A stretch of DNA of 10,124 bases from Thermogutta sp. (GTDB lineage Bacteria > Planctomycetota > Planctomycetia > Pirellulales > Thermoguttaceae): positions 1 through 10,124 of the forward strand of contig JAAZNR010000491.1 of NCBI GenBank assembly GCA_012798155.1, in the 5' to 3' direction. A program made the position numbers and the translations under genes. Positions 5,527-10,124 of this stretch are shown here, one piece after another. Every line of letters starts with the position of its first letter. Positions within the stretch are counted from its first letter, which is position 1. Under the pieces are notes generated by a model. That model was not told where the DNA came from and did not search any database. It saw nothing but the letters and a program-made list of their open reading frames with translations.

Positions 5527-6857
5527 GGGAGCGCGATCGGATACCGACCCTGGGCGTCGGCTTGTACCGGCGCGGGGTCGTCCAAGCCGGTCCACTTCTC
5601 CAAGTCCGGGGCCAAGACCAGGTTTGAGTTCAAGGCCTCATCGAAGGTCACCTCTTGGCCGGATTCGATGGCCATGCGGCCCAAGATGGCCGTCAGGCAG
5701 GATTTGGCGCACCGCTCGGTCTCATTATAGGGCAGATCCTTGCGGATGGCCTCCACGAGGAGGTCCAGCTCATACTGGTAAGCATTGGCGGGCGGCCCGT
5801 CGTACTTCCAAATCTCGTTTTCCGCGGATCGCACGTGGGTCTTGTAGAGCCGCGGATCGGCAACGCCCTCGCCCAATATACCGGAGCCTTCCGCACCGTG
5901 GATGATGTTGCCCCAAAAGCCCCAGCAGTTGGCCATGTGCCGGCCCTGGGCGAAGAGCCGGGTGCCGTCGGCGAACGTGTATTCGGCCGCGTAGTGGTCG
6001 AAGAGCTGGTCCGGCTGCTCGCGGACCTGCCGTCCGCCCTGCCCTTGGCAGGAGACCGGCCAATCGTTCTTCACCCAGCAACAGACGTCAATGTTGTGGA
6101 TCAGCCAATCCACGAGGAAACTGCCGTTCAACCAAGTGAAGCAACTATAGTTGCGGATTTGATGGGCCAATTCGCTCTCGCCGGGCTTGCGGGGCGAAAA
6201 GCCGACTGGTCCGTGCGCCCGATAGGCCCACGCCGTGATCACCTTGCCGATGGCCCCATCATGGATTTTGGCGATGATCTGCTCCAGCGGGATATAGTGC
6301 CGGCTCATCAAGCCGCCGGCGATCTTGAGATTCTTGGCCTCGGCGGCCTTGCCGGCGGCGAGGACCCTGCGAATCCCCGGCCCGTCCACGGCGAAGGATT
6401 TTTCCATGAAGACGTTCCGCCCCTGCTGAACGGCGTATTCCAGATGGAGCGGGCGGAAGGCGGGCGGCGTGGCCAGCAGAACCAGGTCGCCGGGGTTCAG
6501 GGCGTCGATGGCCTTGCGATAGGCGTCGAAGCCCACGAATTGCCGTTCCGGCGGGACGTCCATCTTGTCGGCGAATTGGTTTTTCAAGTTTTTCAGACAA
6601 GCTTGGAGCCGATCGGGGAAGACGTCCGCCAGGGCGACGAGTTTGATCGGCCCGGAGGTCGTGGACAGGGCGTTGGCCGCCGCCCCCGTCCCGCGCCCGC
6701 CGCATCCCACCAAGGCCACCTGGATGGTGTTGTTCTCGGCGGCGTGAACGAATCGCGCCAAGGAGGCAGCCCCGAACGTCCCCGCGGCGGCGGCCGTTCC
6801 CATGCGAAGGAAATCGCGCCGATGCGGTCGATACGGCCTAGTTGCGTCGTGAACCAT
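5505..6857 (-). CDS. Tat-exported Gfo/Idh/MocA-family oxidoreductase
   Basis: This is an NAD(P)-dependent sugar or sugar-derivative oxidoreductase of 450 residues. The N-terminus has a Tat signal: RRDFLRM (13-19), an Ala/Gly-rich hydrophobic stretch, and a likely cleavage after HAA (38-40). The Rossmann fold follows with IQVALVGCGGRGTG (45-58), LVALADVF (73-80), LLATPPAFRPLHLEYA (127-142) and VFMEKSFAVDGPG (149-161). The family's EKP motif is EKS here, keeping the lysine. The C-terminal sheet domain has WLIHNIDVCCWV, the usual conserved His/Asp region, and FADGTRLFAQGRH. Planctomycetes carry many such paralogues with Tat signals; the substrate cannot be read from sequence. The ATG at 6857 is chosen because GAAAGG lies 8 nt upstream and the Tat signal then starts near the N-terminus. 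An upstream extension would run through low-complexity sequence. The gene stands alone between convergent and repeat-filled spacers. Confidence 0.93.
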   Translation of the reverse strand: MVHDATRPYRPHRRDFLRMGTAAAAGTFGAASLARFVHAAENNTIQVALVGCGGRGTGAAANALSTTSGPIKLVALADVFPDRLQACLKNLKNQFADKMDVPPERQFVGFDAYRKAIDALNPGDLVLLATPPAFRPLHLEYAVQQGRNVFMEKSFAVDGPGIRRVLAAGKAAEAKNLKIAGGLMSRHYIPLEQIIAKIHDGAIGKVITAWAYRAHGPVGFSPRKPGESELAHQIRNYSCFTWLNGSFLVDWLIHNIDVCCWVKNDWPVSCQGQGGRQVREQPDQLFDHYAAEYTFADGTRLFAQGRHMANCWGFWGNIIHGAEGSGILGEGVADPRLYKTHVRSAENEIWKYDGPPANAYQYELDLLVEAIRKDLPYNETERCAKSCLTAILGRMAIESGQEVTFDEALNSNLVLAPDLEKWTGLDDPAPVQADAQGRYPIALPGFTKAY

Positions 6858-6865
6858 GAAAGTCG

Positions 6866-6871
6866 CCTTTC
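6866..6871 (-). promoter_or_regulatory. Ribosome binding site that sets the oxidoreductase start
   Basis: On the minus strand GAAAGG precedes the ATG at 6857 by 8 nt. It favours this start over a longer frame that continues upstream to about 7073. Confidence 0.6.
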
Positions 6872-6924
6872 GTTGAAACAAAACCGGGGAGGTGGGAAGT
6901 ACCGACACTTTGCGAGGGTGATAG

Positions 6925-6939
6925 GGAGCGGGACGCTCC
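6925..6939. promoter_or_regulatory. Perfect dyad in the oxidoreductase upstream region
   Basis: GGAGCG (6925-6930) and CGCTCC (6934-6939) flank GGA. The site lies about 70 bp before the start codon, where an operator or leader hairpin would be expected. A regulator cannot be named. Confidence 0.3.
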
Positions 6940-7051
6940 GCCGTCGATCCGCGGCCGCCGTCTCGCGATCGCCCGGCCGGTACTTCGAACCGGAACCTCT
7001 GTGCCGCGAGACGACCATGCACGCCGATCAGCTTAATCCCCGCAGGATGGC

Positions 7052-7118
7052 GATGCAAGTGACGACGACGCAAGTGTCAGCGACGCGCGGTGATTGCAAC
7101 GCGCGACGCAAATGTCAC
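7052..7118. repeat. Three short direct repeats, GAYGCAARTG type
   Basis: GATGCAAGTGAC (from 7052), GACGCAAGTGTCAG (7067-7080) and GACGCAAATGTCAC (7105-7118) are in direct orientation with start-to-start spacings of 15 and 38 bp. They lie about 195-260 bp upstream of the oxidoreductase start. They could be binding sites or decayed repeat units. Confidence 0.4.
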
Positions 7119-7194
7119 GTTTTGAAATCGCGGGAGATGTTTCGGCTGAGCGACGGTGGAAAAGATGCCTGGGTGACGGAGGTCGAAAAACCCT

Positions 7195-7297
7195 TGCGTG
7201 GCAGGGGGCACGAAACGCTTGGGCGGCGGGGGTCGCAGCGAACCCCCCAGACACCGGTGTTCGCGGCGTCTCCCCCGCCGGCTTACACCGGCGGCTC
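7195..7297 (+). repeat. Dispersed GGGGTCGCAGCG element, copy 1
   Basis: The unit begins TGCGTGGCA, continues through GGCGGGGGTCGCAGCG, then CCCCCCAG and ACACCGGTGTTCGCGGCGTC, and ends in a GCCGGC palindrome. It aligns with copy 2 across nearly its whole length, apart from a 5-bp shorter GCAGC stretch and a shorter spacer after TGCGTGGCA. Confidence 0.8.
7275..7294. repeat. CCGCCGG palindrome, first copy
   Basis: Perfect arms CCGCCGG (7275-7281) and CCGGCGG (7288-7294) surround a 6-nt loop. It forms the end of dispersed-element copy 1. Confidence 0.75.
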
Positions 7298-7335
7298 ACG
7301 TTGGCGCAGTGAAAATGGTCTTGCGTGAAGACATT

Positions 7336-7353
7336 CGCCGGCTTACGCCGGCG
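7336..7353. repeat. CGCCGGC palindrome, second copy
   Basis: Arms CGCCGGC and GCCGGCG surround the loop TTAC. The site and its flank (GCCGGCTTAC, CCGGCGGCTC) repeat the first palindrome 61 bp further on, in direct orientation, without a complete dispersed element in front of it. Confidence 0.75.
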
Positions 7354-7380
7354 GCTCGGCTTGCCGGATCGAACTTCGAA

Positions 7381-7491
7381 TGCGTGGCACGAGATCGATG
7401 CCGATGAAAGAAACCGGCTGGGTGGCTGGGGTCGCAGCGCAGCGAAGCCCCCAGGTTCCGGTGTTCGCGGCGTCCCCCCCGCCGGAGCCGC
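7381..7491 (+). repeat. Dispersed GGGGTCGCAGCGCAGCG element, copy 2
   Basis: It has the same order as copy 1: TGCGTGGCA, GGGTGGCTGGGGTCGCAGCG, GAAGCCCCCAG, CCGGTGTTCGCGGCGTC and the start of the GCCGG palindrome, which is cut short here. The stretch 7416-7454 is the best match to the inverted copy at 3261-3299. It ends about 40 bp before the rpmB stop. Confidence 0.8.
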
Positions 7492-7531
7492 AATATCCCG
7501 CACAGAGCAAAATCCGGCAGACAGAAAGCGG

Positions 7532-7849
7532 CTATTTCTTCTTGCCGCCTTTGCCCGACTTGGCTTGAGAAGCCAATATCGCCTGGGCCTCGGCCGGGAG
7601 CTGGAAGGGCCGATTCTTGATCCGCTTGGTGATCTTTCCCGCGCGGATGCATTGCGTACAGACCCTCACCCGTCGCGAAGTGCCGTTTTCGTCCGTGATT
7701 CGGACGCGCTGAAGATTCGGGCGGAACTTTCGCGGAGAGATACCGGTCACTTTCGTACCCACACCGCCCAGGTATTTCGCCTTACCGCGGGTGGTGACCT
7801 GGTTTCCGAAAGAGGGGTGTTTTCCGCAGATTTCGCATTTTTGAGGCAT
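7532..7849 (-). CDS. rpmB: 50S ribosomal protein L28 (bL28), zinc-binding form
   Basis: L28 is a small basic protein of the large ribosomal subunit. The 105-residue product begins MPQKCEICGK, as expected for the zinc (C+) form, with CEIC at residues 5-8 and CTQC at 64-67 forming the two CxxC halves of a zinc ribbon. The core includes TRGKAKYLGGVGTKVTGISP and RKFRPNLQRVRI. Core L28 is about 60-80 residues, so the extra Lys/Gly/Ala-rich tail ending KSGKGGKKK is a basic extension. The ATG at 7849 is preferred over one 14 codons upstream because GGAG lies 8 nt before it and the N-terminus then matches the family. The gene is monocistronic here, without its common partner rpmG (L33). A promoter candidate lies at 7894-7922. 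Confidence 0.96.
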   Translation of the reverse strand: MPQKCEICGKHPSFGNQVTTRGKAKYLGGVGTKVTGISPRKFRPNLQRVRITDENGTSRRVRVCTQCIRAGKITKRIKNRPFQLPAEAQAILASQAKSGKGGKKK

Positions 7850-7858
7850 GGAAGGAAT

Positions 7859-7862
7859 CTCC
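7859..7862 (-). promoter_or_regulatory. Ribosome binding site that sets the rpmB start
   Basis: GGAG on the minus strand lies 8 nt before the ATG at 7849, favouring this start over the upstream in-frame ATG at 7891. Confidence 0.6.
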
Positions 7863-7893
7863 GACGCGCATTTCGTGCCGTGCAGGATCAATC

Positions 7894-7922
7894 ATTATGG
7901 CGTAACCCGGCCGCCGCTGCAA
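7894..7922 (-). promoter_or_regulatory. Candidate sigma-70-type promoter of rpmB
   Basis: On the minus strand TTGCAG (7917-7922) and CATAAT (7894-7899) are separated by exactly 17 bp. The -10 matches the consensus at 5 of 6 bases and the -35 at 3 of 6. The -10 lies 44 bp before the ATG, which would give a short leader and places the upstream in-frame ATG (7891) at about the transcription start, so that ATG is unlikely to be used. Confidence 0.4.
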
Positions 7923-7976
7923 GGGCCGCAAATCGCCTGACGCCATTCGCGGCCGAACCGGACCGAGGGCACCCGC

Positions 7977-8090
7977 TAATTTTACTGCGCAGGATCGCCG
8001 AAACCGGTTTACCGATCTTACGCAGAATCACAAGACTGCGTATCTTAGTTTTCCCGTCTTCTTATCCTGTTATCCTGCGTAGTAAAACTA
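7977..8090. repeat. AT-richer spacer with a large nested inverted repeat
   Basis: The outer arms TTTTACTGCGCAGGAT (7980-7995) and ATCCTGCGTAGTAAAA (8072-8087) are complementary except at one position. An inner pair, ACGCAG near 8020 and CTGCGT near 8036, adds a second nested stem. TATCCTGTTATCCTG near the right arm is a short tandem word. The base composition is clearly less GC-rich than the genes around it. It lies between the stop of the hydrolase-like gene and the rpmB promoter candidate. Confidence 0.8.
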
Positions 8091-8140
8091 ACGAGAACAG
8101 GAAATCGCGAGTTTTTGCGCAAGAAAAAGCTGGGTAGCGA

Positions 8141-10124
8141 TCAGAACCGCAGCCGTTCGGGCAGCATGCCGCGGACGCGGCCCAGGAATCCGGCCGTTTT
8201 TTCGGGCTGTTTCGGCGGCGGGGTCTGTGCTTGCGGCCGGGGCGGCGGCTCCGTCTTCCGACCGACTAAGATATCGGAACGCGGGACGTTGCGAACCAAA
8301 TACTGCGGCCAAAAGCCCTCCAGCATCCGAATGCAGTCCGCGATCTCGCCGTTGCGAAATTTGGCTTCCACGGGCGCAATCAGTTTGAACAGCTCCAAAC
8401 GCTCCCCTTTGGTGAAGGCCAATTCGCACAATTGCACGTCGTCGATCCAGACTTCGCCGGGGCCGGTCAAGGCGAACTGCAATTGCAGCGGCGACAGCCC
8501 CGTCATCGGCAGGTCCCGGACTTCGATCACGATCGGAGACCAATCGACATCCAGGGCGGGTACGCCGCGGCCGGAGGGAGAGACGCCCACCTCCGCGAAT
8601 CGCACGAACGGCTGACCGCGCTGTTCGCCGGCCAAGACCACCCGCAAAGGAGGCTGTAAGCGAGGGTTCCGAGTGCGGACCCAAAGCGAGATCGTCAGGC
8701 GTCCCGTCCGTGGGGCCGGGAATGGTCGGCTGACGAGGCCGACCTGCGAACCGTTGGAGGCCATAAAGAGGGAACTTTCGCCGCCGTGCCGGAATTCCCG
8801 ATCCAGGCGAATCTCGCCGCCGGAGGGGGCGGAGGCATTCCAGCCGGGTACGGCGGCTTCGCCGGACCGCGGTTCGAACTCGGCGTTCTCCAGGGCGGCA
8901 TAGGCGGGCGGAGAGCTTAATGTCGCCGCGCGCTCATTCAGCTCCCGAACCAGCGTCGCCACGGCCTGCGTTGCTTCCCGCGGCCAAACGACCTTCACCT
9001 CTTGAAACGATACGTCGAGCGATGAGGCCCGCACGGCCAGCAAATCGTAGGGCTCGAGTTCCAGCGTCCAGAGGGCCGTTCCATCGTCACCGCCTCGCGG
9101 CGGAGGGAGGGAGCGGGCTCCGCTCAACTCCCGAAACGCCGTACCGGCCGGAAATCGGAGTTTCGCCTGCACGGTCACGGGAAAGGCCGCCTCATTGACG
9201 AAATAGAAAAACCATTCCGACCCCCGCTGTGCCTTGCGGATCCGCACCGGCTGCGTGGTAGCGCCGACTTCCTCCGGGGCGAGGTCCTGGAACGGCAGAT
9301 TCGGCAAGCGCCGGTAGGCGGCAAACCACGTACGGAGCATCGGTTCCTGCCCCCGCGGGATGCGCCAGCCGCCGTCGCACATGATTTGGGCATCGCTTTC
9401 CCCCAGGGCGAGGCTGAACCGCCGTCGGGCCTCCCAACCGCCGACCGTCGGTTGCGTCAAGATCGACAAATAGGAGGGTTGAATCGGACTGACCGCGTCG
9501 AAGCCCGTCAACCGCAACTCTTGCGGCGGATGGTAGAACAACACCCCCGGCACGGGCGAGCGGGAGCTTCCCTGCAAACCTCGCAGTAGCTGGGCCATCT
9601 CGTACTCGGCCGATCGCACGCTGAAATCGGCGAAGCCGACCATGCGGCGAGGCTGCAAGAAGACGATGTTCGGCTGCGTATAGAAGTTCCGCGGCTGTAA
9701 ACCGGTCTCCAGGCCGACTTGCGTCGGATCCGGCCGCTCCAACAGGCTGGGCCGCAGCCGGTCTTCCCAGTCCCGGCCGACGAACATCGTGGGAGCCAAT
9801 AGCAACAGTTTGCCGTCCGGTCGAACCGCCGCCAACTCTTGATAGACGCGGGTATAGAAGCTTTCCATGCGCTGGGCCCGCCACCGCAGCCATTGCGAGC
9901 GGTAGCGCCCCAACAATAACTCGGCCCGAAGGGCGAATCGGTTCTCGCCGCTCTCCGGCAGATCGATGCCGGTCTCTTCCTCAAATCGGGCGGCCGTGGC
10001 GTCGTCCATGCCCCATTCGGGGCCGGGCAATTGGACATAACCGTAGGCCGAGATCTGGATCCCCAAGCCGGCCAACGACGGGTGATCGCGATACCGTTCC
10101 AATAGCTCGCGGACCGCCGCCAGG
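8141..10124 (-). CDS. Glycoside-hydrolase-like protein with a carbohydrate-binding-type module (5' end missing)
   Basis: The frame is open to the right edge (LAAVREL precedes LERYRDHPSL), so 660 residues of the C-terminal part are visible. Residues about 1-270 look like the later part of a TIM-barrel hydrolase related to family-10-like (GHL10/COG1649) proteins: HPSLAGLGIQISAYGYVQLP, WGMDDATAARFEEETG, a long helix WLRWRAQRMESFYTRVYQEL and PDGKLLLLAPTMF. Residues about 290-367 look like a beta domain (WFFYFVNEAAFPVTV, LEPYDLLAV). Residues about 410-570 resemble a jelly-roll carbohydrate-binding module: NAEFEP, PGWNAS, GGESSLFMAS, GRLTISLWVRT, FALTGPGEVWIDDVQL. A helical segment, a Pro-rich linker and a basic C-terminus follow. 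A signal peptide would be in the missing part. The catalytic residues are not identified. The role is probably extracytoplasmic polysaccharide processing; the family assignment is by resemblance only. Confidence 0.6.
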   Translation of the reverse strand, partial: LAAVRELLERYRDHPSLAGLGIQISAYGYVQLPGPEWGMDDATAARFEEETGIDLPESGENRFALRAELLLGRYRSQWLRWRAQRMESFYTRVYQELAAVRPDGKLLLLAPTMFVGRDWEDRLRPSLLERPDPTQVGLETGLQPRNFYTQPNIVFLQPRRMVGFADFSVRSAEYEMAQLLRGLQGSSRSPVPGVLFYHPPQELRLTGFDAVSPIQPSYLSILTQPTVGGWEARRRFSLALGESDAQIMCDGGWRIPRGQEPMLRTWFAAYRRLPNLPFQDLAPEEVGATTQPVRIRKAQRGSEWFFYFVNEAAFPVTVQAKLRFPAGTAFRELSGARSLPPPRGGDDGTALWTLELEPYDLLAVRASSLDVSFQEVKVVWPREATQAVATLVRELNERAATLSSPPAYAALENAEFEPRSGEAAVPGWNASAPSGGEIRLDREFRHGGESSLFMASNGSQVGLVSRPFPAPRTGRLTISLWVRTRNPRLQPPLRVVLAGEQRGQPFVRFAEVGVSPSGRGVPALDVDWSPIVIEVRDLPMTGLSPLQLQFALTGPGEVWIDDVQLCELAFTKGERLELFKLIAPVEAKFRNGEIADCIRMLEGFWPQYLVRNVPRSDILVGRKTEPPPRPQAQTPPPKQPEKTAGFLGRVRGMLPERLRF

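Larger units (their letters stand above)
6858..7531. other. Gene-free 674-bp block upstream of the oxidoreductase
   Basis: I find no supportable gene here. The block holds the oxidoreductase leader, a perfect short dyad (6925-6939), three short direct repeats (7052-7118), and two long units of a dispersed repeat family (7195-7297 and 7381-7491) with GCCGGC palindromes. A minus-strand frame of about 156 codons (7033-7503) spans it, but its peptide is just the translation of the repeat units. No clear -10/-35 pair was found for the oxidoreductase. Confidence 0.75.

Noticed and set aside
5332..5595. Frame encoding heptapeptide repeats of the type DAGLAVP
   Set aside because: The repeats follow from the 21-bp DNA array, whose length is a multiple of three. 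The frame begins inside the oxidoreductase gene on the same strand and lacks start signals.
5655..7328. Long open frame antisense to the oxidoreductase (557 codons)
   Set aside because: It is the complement of a clear Gfo/Idh/MocA gene and then runs through non-coding repeats. There are no domain matches and no ribosome binding site.
7033..7503. Minus-strand frame of 156 codons in the repeat block
   Set aside because: Its peptide (for example PRTPEPGGFAA and PRTPVSGGFAA) is the translation of the dispersed DNA repeat, and similarity to other such proteins would reflect the repeat, not a gene.
7532..7891. Longer rpmB start at 7891
   Set aside because: The 14 extra residues (MILHGTKCASEIPS) are not typical of L28, the ATG at 7849 has a ribosome binding site, and the likely promoter would place transcription start at about 7887.

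Overview
The window is GC-rich (roughly two thirds G+C by eye) and looks like a chromosomal segment of a member of the Planctomycetota, probably Pirellulales-like. Four things point there: a Tat-exported Gfo/Idh/MocA oxidoreductase, a large glycoside-hydrolase-like protein with a carbohydrate-binding-type module, an Ala/Pro/Gly-rich protein with a C-terminal domain I associate with planctomycetes, and intergenic repeats of a style I associate with planctomycete genomes. This placement is from family recognition; no search was run.

Layout from left to right. 1-1467 (+) is the 3' part of a low-complexity protein with a small C-terminal domain, open at the left edge. It converges on asnS (1627-3006, -), a complete asparaginyl-tRNA synthetase. 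3007-3372 is a gene-free mosaic of three different inverted-repeat elements. rsmE (3373-4155, -), a 16S rRNA U1498 methyltransferase, is followed by a divergent spacer and an ExeA/GspA-type AAA ATPase (4401-5279, +). That ATPase converges on a Tat-dependent Gfo/Idh/MocA oxidoreductase (5505-6857, -). Their shared 3' spacer holds a GC hairpin, five 21-bp tandem repeats and a copy of the oxidoreductase's own 3' end. 6858-7531 is a repeat-rich gene-free block. rpmB (7532-7849, -) encodes zinc-type ribosomal protein L28. An AT-richer spacer with a large inverted repeat follows, and then a glycoside-hydrolase-like protein (8141-10124, -) whose 5' end lies beyond the right edge.

The genes do not form one pathway. 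Three are translation housekeeping genes (asnS, rsmE, rpmB), and two probably belong to polysaccharide or sugar-derivative use outside the cytoplasm (oxidoreductase, hydrolase-like protein). The others are a lone AAA ATPase and the low-complexity protein. Nearly all genes are separated by wide spacers, so mostly single-gene transcription is likely. I see no complete new defence, mobile or biosynthetic system, no CRISPR array, no transposase and no tRNA or rRNA gene. The most unusual content is the density and variety of short repeats between the genes, including copies of two genes' 3' ends just past their stop codons.
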